A stretch of 64,000 nt of DNA from Zhongshania sp. (GCF_029212375.1 NZ_JARGNU010000016.1:1-64000); one strand, 5' to 3'. Shown: positions 19,190 through 28,898, numbered from the stretch's first letter. Notes: generated by a model from the sequence alone, not told the origin. Program-made: numbers and translations.

Positions 19190-19706
19190 TGTCGCTACCA
19201 CGGGACTTCTGCCCTGATTGTTTCAATTTTTGCGCTGCACGAAACTCACGACGCATATCGGTAAACAACGCGAGCTCCATTCGGAAGAAATTACCAACAG
19301 CGGATGCAATTGGCTTCTCGCGATCACCATGATGGGCAAGAGCTCGCGCAAAAATCACACTCTCAGTGACGCGATAAACCTCCGCGTCGGCATACACCGT
19401 TTGGCCAGGGGTCGCCGCGCGCATATAATCGATACGTAAATCGATGGTTGGCGTCATCGCCAAATCTACTAATACCGTCGCGGCGGCAAAGCCACAGCAA
19501 GTATCCAATAAGGCGGTGATTGCGCCGCCATGAATAACGCCCGTATCCGGGTCACCAATCAATGTGTCGCTGTAGGACATAGACATACCAACCCGATGAC
19601 GCTCAACATATTCTGGGCGAATGCCTAAGGTCGTAAAATGATCGCCTTCATTGGCCGTTAAAACGGTATCAACGAAACGAAGTAGCTCTTCAAAATCCAA
19701 TGCCAT
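19182..19706 (-). CDS. PaaI-type hotdog thioesterase (first of a pair)
   Basis: 174 aa hotdog-fold thioesterase with GVIHGGAITALLDTCCG as active-site helix region and TIDLRIDYMRAATPGQ as the following strand. The last 25 residues are charged and probably disordered. It starts a two-gene unit with the paralogous thioesterase downstream. Two different PaaI-like proteins in one operon may form a heteromer or act on different acyl-CoAs; the sequence does not decide. Confidence 0.85.
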   Translation of the reverse strand: MALDFEELLRFVDTVLTANEGDHFTTLGIRPEYVERHRVGMSMSYSDTLIGDPDTGVIHGGAITALLDTCCGFAAATVLVDLAMTPTIDLRIDYMRAATPGQTVYADAEVYRVTESVIFARALAHHGDREKPIASAVGNFFRMELALFTDMRREFRAAQKLKQSGQKSRGSDNE

Positions 19707-19801
19707 TATTTATCCCGAAATAGCTATTCGACCGAGTATAAACGGCCGCAGCCCAGCATTCTACCAAGTTAACGTCTAAAAGGGTGAAAACACCATAAGA
19801 C

Positions 19802-19835
19802 AAAAAAAGCCGCCACCGAAAATCGGTAGCGGCTT
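19802..19835 (-). terminator. Terminator of the symporter operon
   Basis: Stem AAGCCGC-C-ACCGA / TCGGT-A-GCGGCTT (one mismatch) with an AAA loop. Read on the minus strand it is followed by a T run, 22 bases after the symporter stop codon. Confidence 0.88.
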
Positions 19836-19856
19836 GGCGCCTCGCGCTATGTGAGC

Positions 19857-21566
19857 TTAGTGAACTTGGGCTTCACCCGCTCCCTGTGGGTAGCGAATAC
19901 TCTCTACCATATCCTGTACATCTTGCGGTGGCGGCGGTGTTAAATGGCACACCACAGCGGCCACTGCAAAGTTAACAATCATGCCTAAGGTACCAATCCC
20001 TTCTGGCGACACCCCAAACCACCAATTCTCAGGCACGCTGGCCGCAGGATTGATAAATTTGAAATACACAATATAGGTAGCAGTAAACAAGAGACCACTA
20101 ACCATGCCCGTTATCGCACCGTATTTATTCATGCGTTTGTAAAAGATACCGAGGATGATGGCAGGGAAAAAGCTCGATGCCGCCAAGCCAAAGGCAAAGG
20201 CCACCACTTGGGCGACAAAGCCCGGCGGATTTATCCCCAGATAGCCAGCGATACACACCGCCACCGCTGCCGCACTACGTGCATAACGAAGCTCCATTTT
20301 GTCCGATATATTCGGCATCAGATTTCGCTTCAGCAAATCGTGGGAGATCGATGTTGAGATAACCAGTAGCAAACCTGCCGAGGTAGACAAGGCTGCAGCA
20401 ACGCCACCCGCGGCAACTAGGGCAATCACCCATGCAGGAAGATCGGCAATCTCGGGGTTGGCCAAGACCATAATATCCCGATCAATATGCATCTCGTTGC
20501 GCTCGTCGCCGGAGTAGAACATACGGCCATCTTCGTTTTTATCTTCCCAGCCGATTAAGCCGGTTTTCTCCCAGTTGGTCACCCACGTCGGCGCTTCACT
20601 GTACTCAGTACCCTGACTATCGGCACCGTTAATGGTGTTGATCATATTCAGCCGTGCAAAACCGGCAACCGCGGGTGCTGTGGTGTAAAGCACCGCAATA
20701 AAGATCAACGCCCAGCCCGCAGACTTACGCGCGTCTTTCACCTTAGGTACGGTAAAGAAGCGCACAATCACGTGAGGCAAACCCGCCGTACCCACCATCA
20801 ATGCTGCAGTGATAAACAGCACATCAATCGTCGACTTCGTCCCACTGGTGTAGGCGGCAAACCCGAGTTCAGCCGACAAGCCATCGAGCTTGTCGAGCAG
20901 ATGCACCCCCGAACCATCGGCCAAGGTCGCGCCGAAGCCAAACTGGGGAATAACATGACCCGTAATCATGATCGAGATAAAGATTGCCGGCACCAAATAG
21001 GCCATCATCAACACGCAGTATTGCGCGACCTGGGTATAGGTGATGCCCTTCATGCCGCCGAGTACGGCGTAAAAGAACACAATTGCCATGCCTAGGAACA
21101 CGCCAGTGGTAATGTCTACTTCAAGGAAGCGACTGAATACCACGCCAACCCCACGCATCTGCCCTGCCACATAAGTGAAAGACACAAAGATCGCGCAGAT
21201 AACGGCAACGGTTCGCGCCGTTTGCGAATAGTAGCGGTCGCCAATAAAGTCCGGCACCGTAAATTTGCCAAATTTACGCAGATACGGCGCCAAACACAGC
21301 GCTAACAACACATAGCCGCCAGTCCAGCCCATTAAATAGACAGCGCCGTCGTAACCCATAAAGGAAATAAGGCCCGCCATTGATATAAACGACGCTGCAC
21401 TCATCCAGTCCGCTGCCGTCGCCATGCCATTAACAATTGGGTGAACGCCGCCCCCCGCTACGTAAAATTCCTTGGTGGAGCCCGCACGGCAATAAATTGC
21501 AATACCGATATACAGCACAAAGCTGAGCCCGACTATTAAGAATGTCCAAGTTCTAATATCCATCAT
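19857..21566 (-). CDS. Sodium:solute symporter, probable acetate/short-chain acid uptake
   Basis: 569 aa SSS-family transporter with about 13 membrane helices. Signature segments include MATAADWMSAASFISMAG near residue 48 and the LAPYLRKFGKFTVPDFIGDR region. A hydrophilic insertion (residues about 315-365, NGADSQGTEY to HIDRDIMVLAN) is typical of the subgroup that pairs with a DUF4212 small subunit. The small subunit precedes it by six bases. Vicinity of acetyl-CoA synthetase and a CrbSR-type regulator supports acetate or propionate as substrate. A CrbR-like palindrome lies upstream of the operon. Confidence 0.9.
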   Translation of the reverse strand: MMDIRTWTFLIVGLSFVLYIGIAIYCRAGSTKEFYVAGGGVHPIVNGMATAADWMSAASFISMAGLISFMGYDGAVYLMGWTGGYVLLALCLAPYLRKFGKFTVPDFIGDRYYSQTARTVAVICAIFVSFTYVAGQMRGVGVVFSRFLEVDITTGVFLGMAIVFFYAVLGGMKGITYTQVAQYCVLMMAYLVPAIFISIMITGHVIPQFGFGATLADGSGVHLLDKLDGLSAELGFAAYTSGTKSTIDVLFITAALMVGTAGLPHVIVRFFTVPKVKDARKSAGWALIFIAVLYTTAPAVAGFARLNMINTINGADSQGTEYSEAPTWVTNWEKTGLIGWEDKNEDGRMFYSGDERNEMHIDRDIMVLANPEIADLPAWVIALVAAGGVAAALSTSAGLLLVISTSISHDLLKRNLMPNISDKMELRYARSAAAVAVCIAGYLGINPPGFVAQVVAFAFGLAASSFFPAIILGIFYKRMNKYGAITGMVSGLLFTATYIVYFKFINPAASVPENWWFGVSPEGIGTLGMIVNFAVAAVVCHLTPPPPQDVQDMVESIRYPQGAGEAQVH

Positions 21567-21572
21567 TCACCC

Positions 21573-21839
21573 CTAGTCTTCTTGGACATCGTATTTTTCA
21601 TCGAGCCGATTCATTTTGTATACGTATACAAAAATCAGCACCACAAATGTGTAAATCGCCCCTTGCTGAGCAAACCAAAACCCCAATTTAAAGCCGAAAA
21701 AATGGAAGTTATTGAGTGCATCCGCAAATAGGATCCCAAAACCAAAAGACACCAAGGCCCAGATAAACAGCAAGCTGAGTAAGAGCTTTATGTTTTCTCG
21801 CCAGTAGGCTTTTGCTAGTTCTTTCGAATGAAACGCCAT
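21573..21839 (-). CDS. DUF4212 small membrane subunit of the sodium:solute symporter
   Basis: 88 aa with two transmembrane helices (residues about 18-38 and 52-72) and the N-terminal KAYWRENIKLL typical of the family. DUF4212 proteins are encoded next to SSS transporters and act as an accessory subunit, like YjcH with ActP. An AGGAGAAT ribosome site precedes the ATG. First gene of the transporter operon. Confidence 0.9.
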   Translation of the reverse strand: MAFHSKELAKAYWRENIKLLLSLLFIWALVSFGFGILFADALNNFHFFGFKLGFWFAQQGAIYTFVVLIFVYVYKMNRLDEKYDVQED

Positions 21840-21914
21840 TGTTATTCTCCTGTTATTTTCGTCTTATACTTTTTAATTAACTCAAGCATTGCAGCTAAGT
21901 CGCAAACCCACCAT

Positions 21915-21928
21915 TCGACCTTAGTCGA
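21915..21928. promoter_or_regulatory. CrbR-type candidate operator upstream of the symporter operon
   Basis: The 14-bp interrupted palindrome TCGACCTTAGTCGA lies 76 bases upstream of the DUF4212 start. It fits the pattern T-M-GACC-WW-RGTC-K-A shared with two sites near acs. Function is inferred from similarity and position. Confidence 0.45.
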
Positions 21929-21944
21929 TTGGCAGCATTTAATA

Positions 21945-23288
21945 TTAAAACGTGTATTTAGCACTAAATTGCAGACGATCTAGATCGCCGCTATCGTCGC
22001 CATTTACTGGCCGCTCAATCGTTTTACTGGCATGAATATATTCAACACCAAAATTCAGCGCCGCGATTGGCGCGTACACCAAATTGGCATGGGCACTTTG
22101 ATAAGACGCCGCTGTGGTATCCGCAACCGAATCGGGGTTATCAGCCGAGCTTGCCGACAACACTAAGCTACTACGCCACTTCTGCGCCCAAAAATGCCGG
22201 TAAGCGACATAGCCACCAACGGAATCGATTAAATCAATTTCACCGCTGTCTTCAATCACGCCATCGCGATAGGTTTGCAAACCAAGATAGCGCCCCAAGG
22301 CATTACCGGCATTGAGCTGCACGCGAATGTCATCGGCACCTAACTGCCAAACACCGGCAAAACTTAGGCCATAGCCGTAAACACTGTCGTCGCCGACAAC
22401 CGCCTGCGCCTGACTATTGCTGAAGTTTTGCTTGTAAGCGACTTCTCGCAACAAGCCCGAAAGGCTATAGCTAAAATCGCCAGATTTGCCGTTATAGCGC
22501 AACACCATATCGGGCAGAGCAGTATTATCGTAAGCACTGGCGCCGGCCGCAGAACCACTTGCGCCATACAAGCCACTAGAGGGATTTTCTAGCGCAAACA
22601 TCAGCGAACTAACGCTGTTCAGGGTGTGAGTCCAGCGCACTTGCGCCTGCCGCTCAAACAAAGTGCCCACGGGACCTACAAAATCGAGGGTGTCGGGCAA
22701 GCTGCCCACATTAAAAAAAGTGCTCCACGTTTGCCCCGCCAACAAAGAGCTATTGGCATCGTACTGCCAGCTCAAAAAGGCGTGACGAACTCGTGACGCA
22801 GACGAGTTGCTAATACGCTCATCGCCAATTTGGTTCACGCCAAAGTCCATTTCTATGTAGCTACCGACCGTACCGACCTCGGTTGCAGTAGTCGTTTTAA
22901 ACCAAATACGCGAATGCTTGGCCTGCATATCAAGATTGGTGTCACCGGATTCGCCACCAACAGGAATCACCGATGCAACCAAAAAATCATCGCCCACCCC
23001 CGCCAGTGCGCGCTCGCCGTCACTGTATTGACTGGCGATGGCGTCGAGTTTTATATAACCGCCAAAGGCGTACTCTGTTGCGCCTTTAGCCGGCACCGGC
23101 TTTGCAGACGCCTCTTTTTCCGCAAGAGCCTGCTCTAAGCGCGCAACTCGCTGCTCTAATGTTTCGGCTGTCATTTGCTCAGCAACAACCGACAAGGGTA
23201 GCGCTGCAAAAACCAAACCGGCAATTAAGCTCGACCTCGGTGGATGGCTAGTGACGGTAGCCAGAGTCAATTTTTTATTCTTTATCAT
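21945..23288 (-). CDS. DcaP-like outer-membrane porin
   Basis: 447 aa with a signal peptide (hydrophobic LIAGLVFAALPLSVVAEQ, residues about 20-38), then a short coiled coil (TLEQRVARLEQALAEKEAS, residues 43-61) and a barrel starting at FGGYIKLDAIASQYSDG and ending in F (FSAKYTF). This layout matches the DcaP family, trimeric porins with an N-terminal periplasmic coiled coil that take up organic acids. It is divergent from acs, sharing an intergenic region with two CrbR-like palindromes, so it probably admits acetate or related acids. Confidence 0.85.
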   Translation of the reverse strand: MIKNKKLTLATVTSHPPRSSLIAGLVFAALPLSVVAEQMTAETLEQRVARLEQALAEKEASAKPVPAKGATEYAFGGYIKLDAIASQYSDGERALAGVGDDFLVASVIPVGGESGDTNLDMQAKHSRIWFKTTTATEVGTVGSYIEMDFGVNQIGDERISNSSASRVRHAFLSWQYDANSSLLAGQTWSTFFNVGSLPDTLDFVGPVGTLFERQAQVRWTHTLNSVSSLMFALENPSSGLYGASGSAAGASAYDNTALPDMVLRYNGKSGDFSYSLSGLLREVAYKQNFSNSQAQAVVGDDSVYGYGLSFAGVWQLGADDIRVQLNAGNALGRYLGLQTYRDGVIEDSGEIDLIDSVGGYVAYRHFWAQKWRSSLVLSASSADNPDSVADTTAASYQSAHANLVYAPIAALNFGVEYIHASKTIERPVNGDDSGDLDRLQFSAKYTF

Positions 23289-23368
23289 AGTGAACTCACT
23301 CGTATCGGAAATGACACGAAATTTATAGGCTCACTTATCAACCCGCGGTATTAGCCATTAGTCATGTA

Positions 23369-23382
23369 TAGACCAAAGTCTA
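23369..23382. promoter_or_regulatory. CrbR-type candidate operator 1, porin-acs intergenic region
   Basis: Palindrome TAGACCAAAGTCTA (one central mismatch). Its centre is 41 bases, about four helical turns, from the second copy. It lies between the divergent porin and acs genes. Confidence 0.6.
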
Positions 23383-23409
23383 TGCATAAAAATGACGTGA
23401 GCACGGAAC

Positions 23410-23423
23410 TAGACCAAGGTCTA
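23410..23423. promoter_or_regulatory. CrbR-type candidate operator 2, porin-acs intergenic region
   Basis: Interrupted palindrome TAGACCAAGGTCTA with fully matching TAGACC / GGTCTA halves, 65 bases upstream of the acs start. Same motif and same helical face as operator 1. Confidence 0.6.
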
Positions 23424-23487
23424 ATTCTACTTGCCCTCGTATTAACGGATAGTCGAACACAATAAATTTAAAATGGAGATCCACCGC

Positions 23488-25449
23488 ATGAGCACTCCAA
23501 CACCAAGCATTCGCTATCCAGCACAAACCTCTGCCAATATCGATCGTGATTCCCATCGCATGCTTTATCAGCAGTCTATTGAAGCACCCAATGTGTTTTG
23601 GGCCGAGCAAGCCAAGCGCTTAGACTGGATTCGCAGCCCCAGCAAAATTAAAAATTGCAGCTTTGCAAAAGACAATGTATCCATCCGCTGGTTTGAAGAC
23701 GGCCAACTGAATGCCAGCGTCAACTGCCTAGACCGTCACCTTGCGCAACACGGCGAACAGCTCGCCATGATCTGGGAGCCAGACAGCGAAACCGATGCCG
23801 TGCGCAAATACACTTACCGGCAGCTTCACAACGAGGTTTGCAAACTCGCCAACGGCCTCAAAAATTTAGGCATCGCCAAGGGCGATGTCGTCACCCTGTA
23901 TATGCCGATGATTCCCGAGGCGACCATTGCCATGCTCGCCTGCGCACGTATTGGCGCGGTGCACTCGGTGGTGTTTGGCGGATTTTCACCCGAGGCGCTA
24001 GCCGGACGTATTCAAGATGGTCAGTCTAAACTCGTGATCACCGCCGACGCCGGTAAGCGCGGTGGCAAGCGGGTAATGCTGAAAAGCAATGTAGACGAAG
24101 CCATTGCCCTGTGTGAGCCAAGCTGTGTAGAAAATGTGCTGGTGGTCAATCACTGCAATGAGCAAACGCAATGGCAGACCAGCCGCGACATTGATTACCA
24201 CACGCTAATCAGCACGCAAACCAACGACTGCCCAGCGGAAGTAATGAACGCAGAAGACCCGCTATTCCTACTTTACACCTCCGGCTCAACCGGCAAACCC
24301 AAGGGCGCGGTACACACCACCGGCGGCTATTTGGTGTACACCTCACTCAGCCATCACTGGGTGTTTGATTACCAGCCTGGCGAAATTTATTGGTGTATGG
24401 CCGATATCGGCTGGATCACCGGCCACAGCTACGCGGTGTATGGCCCACTGAGCAATGCCGCTACCACGGTCATGTACGAAGGCGTTCCCAATTTTCCCGA
24501 TGCCGGTAGACTGGCCCGTATTATAGATAAGCATCAGGTTAATATTCTGTACACCGCGCCCACCGTGATCCGCGCGCTTATGGCCTGCAGCGACGAAGCC
24601 TTGGCTAACACAAGTCGCGGTTCACTGCGTTTACTCGGCACCGCTGGCGAACCCATCAACCCCGAAGCATGGACATGGTTTTACGAGCAGTTCGGCCACA
24701 GCCAGTGCCCAATACTCGACACTTGGTGGCAGACCGAAACCGGCGGCATGATGATCACCCCGCTACCTGGCGCGGTCGACCTTAAACCCGGCTCCGCAAC
24801 CCTGCCTTTCTTTGGCGTTAAAGCGGCACTGGTCGATAACGACGGCAAGTTGTTAACCGGCGCCGCCGAAGGCAATTTGCTGATCTGCGACAGCTGGCCG
24901 GCGCAAATGCGCACTATTTTCGGTGACCACCAGCGCTTTATCGACACCTACTTCTCCGCCTTTGAAGGCTATTATTTTAGCAGCGACGGCGCCCGCCGCG
25001 ACGAAGACGGCTACTACTGGATTACCGGACGGGTCGATGACGTGCTCAATGTGTCTGGCCACCGCATGGGCACCGCCGAACTGGAGAGCGCCCTTGCCGC
25101 CCACCCCCTAGTCGCCGAGGCCGCCGTTGTTGGCTACCCCCACAGCATTAAGGGCGAAGGCATTTACGCCTACATCACCCTCACCAACAAACAAGCCGAA
25201 GGCGAAACCCTGCGCCAAGAACTAAAGCAATGGCTGCGCAAAGAAATTGGCCCCATCGCAGTGGCCGACATCATTCAATGGACCGACGACCTACCCAAAA
25301 CCCGCTCGGGTAAAATTATGCGGCGCATACTGCGTAAAATTGCCGCCGACGACATTGAAAACCTCGGCGATTTATCCACCCTCGCCGATCCCGCAGTGGT
25401 TGCCAAGTTAATCGAAACCTACCGCGAGGCAAATGCAAATATCGCCTAA
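23488..25449 (+). CDS. acs: Acetyl-coenzyme A synthetase
   Basis: 653 aa AMP-forming enzyme that activates acetate to acetyl-CoA. Seen: ATP-binding loop [13 protein letters not shown], adenylate motif [25 protein letters not shown], and the C-terminal hinge and lysine motif [14 protein letters not shown], whose lysine is the one acetylated in homologues. The ATG at 23488 is chosen over 23473 because GGAG lies 9 bases before it. Divergent from the porin gene, with two CrbR-like palindromes in front. Confidence 0.96.
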   Translation: MSTPTPSIRYPAQTSANIDRDSHRMLYQQSIEAPNVFWAEQAKRLDWIRSPSKIKNCSFAKDNVSIRWFEDGQLNASVNCLDRHLAQHGEQLAMIWEPDSETDAVRKYTYRQLHNEVCKLANGLKNLGIAKGDVVTLYMPMIPEATIAMLACARIGAVHSVVFGGFSPEALAGRIQDGQSKLVITADAGKRGGKRVMLKSNVDEAIALCEPSCVENVLVVNHCNEQTQWQTSRDIDYHTLISTQTNDCPAEVMNAEDPLFLLYTSGSTGKPKGAVHTTGGYLVYTSLSHHWVFDYQPGEIYWCMADIGWITGHSYAVYGPLSNAATTVMYEGVPNFPDAGRLARIIDKHQVNILYTAPTVIRALMACSDEALANTSRGSLRLLGTAGEPINPEAWTWFYEQFGHSQCPILDTWWQTETGGMMITPLPGAVDLKPGSATLPFFGVKAALVDNDGKLLTGAAEGNLLICDSWPAQMRTIFGDHQRFIDTYFSAFEGYYFSSDGARRDEDGYYWITGRVDDVLNVSGHRMGTAELESALAAHPLVAEAAVVGYPHSIKGEGIYAYITLTNKQAEGETLRQELKQWLRKEIGPIAVADIIQWTDDLPKTRSGKIMRRILRKIAADDIENLGDLSTLADPAVVAKLIETYREANANIA

Positions 25450-25474
25450 ACCACGCAGAAACGAACGCAAAAGC

Positions 25475-25499
25475 AGTAGGCATGCACTGCATGCCTACT
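25475..25499 (+). terminator. Perfect palindromic hairpin downstream of acs
   Basis: A 25-base palindrome with 12-bp arms AGTAGGCATGCA / TGCATGCCTACT and one central base, 25 bases after the acs stop. No T run follows, so termination is likely but not certain. Confidence 0.55.
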
Positions 25500-26155
25500 A
25501 AAGATAAAAGTCTGTCTTCGCTCCTCCCTCGCGCCCTAATCGTGGCTATAAAAAAATAATTAAGCAGCCGCTAAATACGATTGAATAACAGCAAGTACCA
25601 TGACGCGAATTACTAACGCGGAGTAAATCGTTCTTAGAGATGTTTCAACCAAAGGGAAATAAATCGACGCTTGGGAGAGGCGCCCAACAAATACAAAACC
25701 TGACTCACTCGCCCAAACAACGGGCACTCCCGCGCATAGAATAAACTTGTGCAAATACGCGCCAAAAATTCATCATTAATGAAACCGCCGAGCTAGAAAC
25801 CGCCTTGGGCTTAACCTATACTTCTGTCCATTCTATTCACTTGGCGATCAAAATAGCGCACCTCGCAATTTGATCACTTGGCCTTAGAATACTCGCGCAA
25901 CTATTTTATTATTATACTGCAGTGAAAGGATTTGAATTGGCCTCCCAGCCAATAACAGCAACTGTTTGTGGCACCATCATACAAGCCCCGAGTCGAGGGT
26001 TAACAGAAAAAAAACCTCGTACGAACTTACAATAAATCCACAAAAAAACAGGAACGTCCCATTGCATAATGAAATTATCAACCCGCTCAATTTCATGTAA
26101 TTCGTTTGTCTTTTAGCTGTAGTAACGGAGATTTTCTTTTCAAAGGAGTGATACC
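25500..26155. other. Gene-free region between acs and the large secreted protein gene
   Basis: About 650 bases with no ORF showing a credible start or family. It is AT-rich and has an imperfect hairpin near 25987-26012 (CGAGGGTT / AACCTCG). A ribosome site (AAAGGAG) at its end serves the gene at 26156. Nothing else is recognised. Confidence 0.55.
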
Positions 26156-28075
26156 ATGAAAACCTGCTCGCCCCGATTAACTCTATTTCATTGTACAAAC
26201 CCGCGCAGTCGGCGATCTTTCGCCCTGCTAAGCTCACTGCTACTTACCCTCTTGTGTTGGGCAAACGCCGCGGCAGCCGCCAGCACCACTTATACCAAGC
26301 AGTACACCATTCCGGTTCCGCCAGCATCGAACTACGCTGGCAATAGTGGCGGTGATGGCTGGGCCGTAGCCTTAAGCCCAGAAGCGGTCTATAACGTTTA
26401 TCACCACAACTCGCAGCTGCGCGCAGCCTGCCACCTGCAGTCAGATGCCTCCAATTGCTGGACCCAGCCCTACAAGCGCATTACCGACGAAACAGGGGGC
26501 GATTTTCACGTTCCAAATCATCCCGGACTAGCGCTTAACCAAAACAGCGGGCACTTGTTTGTCTATGCTACGCGGCGTGCAGACAATACCCGAGGAGTCG
26601 TCTGTATCGATACCGGCGCAGCCGTTGACGAAGCCAACCCCTTCTGTGGCTTTACTGCATTAAGCGGTATTGGTGATGGCCCAGCCAATAACTACAGCAC
26701 CAATAACGGCGTGGAAATTGGCTCGCAGTTTTATGCCTTTAATCTAGTCGGAGGTTTAGACAGTTTGGGCGGCAGCGCCAACCGCCTAATGTGTTTCGAC
26801 ACCGTAACCGAAACGGCCTGCGCCAATCAGCCCTTCGACGCCGGTATGCCTGGCACCGCCAGTTCTTCAGCCTTAGCGGGCGCGGCTATTGCGGGCAAGG
26901 TTTTTACCCCAATAAGCACCAGCAGCGGCGTTGTTTTAAGCTGCTTTGATTCAGCACTTGCCGCACCCTGTGCCGGCCTGTGGCCAGTCGCTACCAGTCA
27001 TAACGTGGGCGCGCCATTTCCCCTGCTAAATAGTGCGGGTACCGCTATCGGTGTTTGCCTTCCCAATAACACGCTACCTTGCTTTGATTTTGACGGCAAC
27101 GCGGTCACGCCGCCACCGGGTTTACAAGCCGCAATCAACAACACAACATTTTACAATGGTCCAGCTCAGGTTATTGGGCCCAGAGTTTATATCGTCAGCG
27201 GCATAGATGATGCAGCGCACTGCTACGATTTTAATAGCCAAGCAGAATGCACAGGCTTTCCCCTGCCACTGACAGGTTCCGGGTACGTGTACACCATAAA
27301 CCCCGACCCCCAGCGTCCGCAGTGCTTGTGGAGCAATGCCGACTACGGCGCCTCGCAAATTCAGAACTTTGATGCTTTTAGCGGCGGCGCCTGCGGCGAC
27401 GGGCCAATCCGAGTATTGGCATCAAGCATTGTGCCACCGGATATCGAGTGCACACCGCTTGAGTACAGCCGTTTGCAAGTGCTTAATCCCAGCCCAAATG
27501 GCTACCAAGAAGGCAGCGTGGCATTTCGTGATGCCAGTGGTAACCCCATTCCTGGCATTAGCGATATGGCGCTAGACGAAACGGGTGGTGTCGATCTGAC
27601 CGGCCTAGACCTAAACACCAATGGCCTGCCACAATTTTTGATTACCCTTAACGACCCTGTAGACCCCATTGGCGAGGTCACTATTGAGTTAACTTGGGTG
27701 GGCGAAAATCTGGCGCAGTGCGGTGACAAAAACGCCACCGTATTGGTCGCCAATCCATCCATTGCCGAAGTCAAAGGCCACGTTCTGCCCGGATTAAGCC
27801 TGTTTTCCAAGGTCTATCTGCAGCTCAGCGCCACACTGACCACTGTCGACGGTGCTCCCCTAGAAGGACAAACCATTGTCTTTAGCGCGGGCGCAACTAC
27901 CGTGTGCAGTGCTATAACAGATGCCAATGGCTTGGCCGGATGCGGTGGCTTTATTCGTAGCACCTTGTCCTCGGTACTCAACCTAGGCTACACCGCTACC
28001 TTCGAGGGCAATGATCCATTACAAGCTTCCAGTGACAAGGGCTCATTACTCAAAACACTTATCGGCTTTCTTTAA
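26156..28075 (+). CDS. Large secreted protein with repeated Cys-containing blades and a C-terminal Ig-like domain
   Basis: 639 aa. The signal peptide is long (basic residues to about 22, then LLSSLLLTLLCWANAAAAAS). Residues 45-420 contain recurring segments of about 45-60 residues, each with a C-x-D/C-F-D motif (VCIDTG, MCFDTVTETAC, SCFDSALAAPC, PCFDFDG, HCYDFNSQAEC), suggesting a disulfide-containing beta-propeller. The C-terminal 100 residues (KVYLQLSATLTTVDGAPL to LGYTATFEGNDP) resemble a bacterial Ig-like domain. No catalytic residues or sorting signal are recognised. It stands alone with a good ribosome site. Function unknown; probably extracellular or surface-attached. Confidence 0.8.
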   Translation: MKTCSPRLTLFHCTNPRSRRSFALLSSLLLTLLCWANAAAAASTTYTKQYTIPVPPASNYAGNSGGDGWAVALSPEAVYNVYHHNSQLRAACHLQSDASNCWTQPYKRITDETGGDFHVPNHPGLALNQNSGHLFVYATRRADNTRGVVCIDTGAAVDEANPFCGFTALSGIGDGPANNYSTNNGVEIGSQFYAFNLVGGLDSLGGSANRLMCFDTVTETACANQPFDAGMPGTASSSALAGAAIAGKVFTPISTSSGVVLSCFDSALAAPCAGLWPVATSHNVGAPFPLLNSAGTAIGVCLPNNTLPCFDFDGNAVTPPPGLQAAINNTTFYNGPAQVIGPRVYIVSGIDDAAHCYDFNSQAECTGFPLPLTGSGYVYTINPDPQRPQCLWSNADYGASQIQNFDAFSGGACGDGPIRVLASSIVPPDIECTPLEYSRLQVLNPSPNGYQEGSVAFRDASGNPIPGISDMALDETGGVDLTGLDLNTNGLPQFLITLNDPVDPIGEVTIELTWVGENLAQCGDKNATVLVANPSIAEVKGHVLPGLSLFSKVYLQLSATLTTVDGAPLEGQTIVFSAGATTVCSAITDANGLAGCGGFIRSTLSSVLNLGYTATFEGNDPLQASSDKGSLLKTLIGFL

Positions 28076-28086
28076 CCGCTGATCAT

Positions 28087-28104
28087 GGGGGGCAAGCGCC
28101 CCCC
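28087..28104 (+). terminator. Hairpin after the large secreted protein gene
   Basis: Seven-base G/C stem GGGGGGC / GCCCCCC with a four-base loop, 11 bases beyond the stop. A T run is missing. Confidence 0.55.
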
Positions 28105-28222
28105 AATTCAATACGATTGCGTCCCCGCATTAAATATTTGTTCTGTAACCCAAACGAAACCTGCACAAGGCTGGATGGTGCATCTGCAGAATTCCCGCCC
28201 CAACTACACCGCTTAATTGCAC

Positions 28223-28534
28223 CTACCCAACCCCGAGCCCAGATAACGCCGCCGCAATTAAAATCACAACCAATAATGCCATCGCGTACATTGCAATAAA
28301 CTGAAACGCTATAGCACTAAATCCCAACGCCGCAGCCCCGCCAGACACTCGAATTTGCTCTTTATTTATGAGTGAAATAACAGCGAGAATAAGTGCGAAA
28401 CCGCCAAGTACAGCAGTGACAACATCGGCAATCCTATCGGCGTCCCAATTGACCACGAACACCTCTTGATTGGGTGGATTGCCATTTAATGCCTCCAACG
28501 CAGCAGTGCGTATTGATGCCGCCTTATGAGCCAC
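28223..28534 (-). CDS. Small membrane protein of unknown function
   Basis: 103 aa if begun at the GTG at 28534. Two to three hydrophobic helices (VLGGFALILAVISL, AAALGFSAIAFQF, AMALLVVILIAAALSG) follow a soluble N-terminus with NWDADRIAD. The GTG overlaps the last 11 bases of the upstream 42-codon ORF, suggesting coupled translation. A longer reading from TTG at 28594 is possible but would run inside that ORF in another frame. No family recognised. Confidence 0.5.
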   Translation of the reverse strand: MAHKAASIRTAALEALNGNPPNQEVFVVNWDADRIADVVTAVLGGFALILAVISLINKEQIRVSGGAAALGFSAIAFQFIAMYAMALLVVILIAAALSGLGVG

Positions 28535-28652
28535 TATATTTTCTATAGTAGGCTGCGGCGAGAATGGCCCAGCCCAAAAATGTACCAGTGCCAACAGCAG
28601 GGGCCACTGATCCAGCTACAACGCCAAACGCTCCATATTTGGATTTTTTCAT
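28524..28652 (-). CDS. Short hydrophobic peptide ORF (42 aa)
   Basis: ATG preceded by AGGA at about eight bases; reads MKKSKYGAFGVV, then a Gly/Ala-rich hydrophobic stretch with FLGWAILAAAYY and ends KYSGS. One predicted membrane helix. It overlaps the following membrane-protein ORF. Too short for homology-based assignment; the ribosome site and coupling make it plausible. Confidence 0.45.
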   Translation of the reverse strand: MKKSKYGAFGVVAGSVAPAVGTGTFLGWAILAAAYYRKYSGS

Positions 28653-28757
28653 TATACGTTCCTGTAAATGTAACACCGTAAATAGGCGAACTGCTTTCAG
28701 CGTCCACTTCCTTTGCTTAGTTAAGCAGCGCCATATGCATCGTCACTAATTTAGCTG

Positions 28758-28898
28758 CTAAGCCATCATCGATAGTGCTACCACCTGCAACACAACAACG
28801 AAAGTTGAAACAAAGGATGCAAGCAGAAACGTGTACGGTATGAAATAAAGTATGATGGTGGGTATTGCCAAAAGTATTGAAAGCAATATCACCACCAT
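28758..28898 (-). CDS. Very hydrophobic 46-codon ORF, possible small membrane protein
   Basis: Starts at ATG 28898 and reads MVVILLSILLAIPTIIL, a second hydrophobic half, and ends LSMMA. Two membrane helices would span nearly the whole peptide. No good ribosome site is visible, so it may be chance. It lies between the repeat array and the other small membrane ORFs. Confidence 0.25.
   Translation of the reverse strand: MVVILLSILLAIPTIILYFIPYTFLLASFVSTFVVVLQVVALSMMA

Noticed and set aside
25560-25754. 64-aa minus-strand reading frame downstream of acs
   Set aside because: Begins at TTG without a ribosome site, has no family features and lies in a low-coding, AT-rich region.
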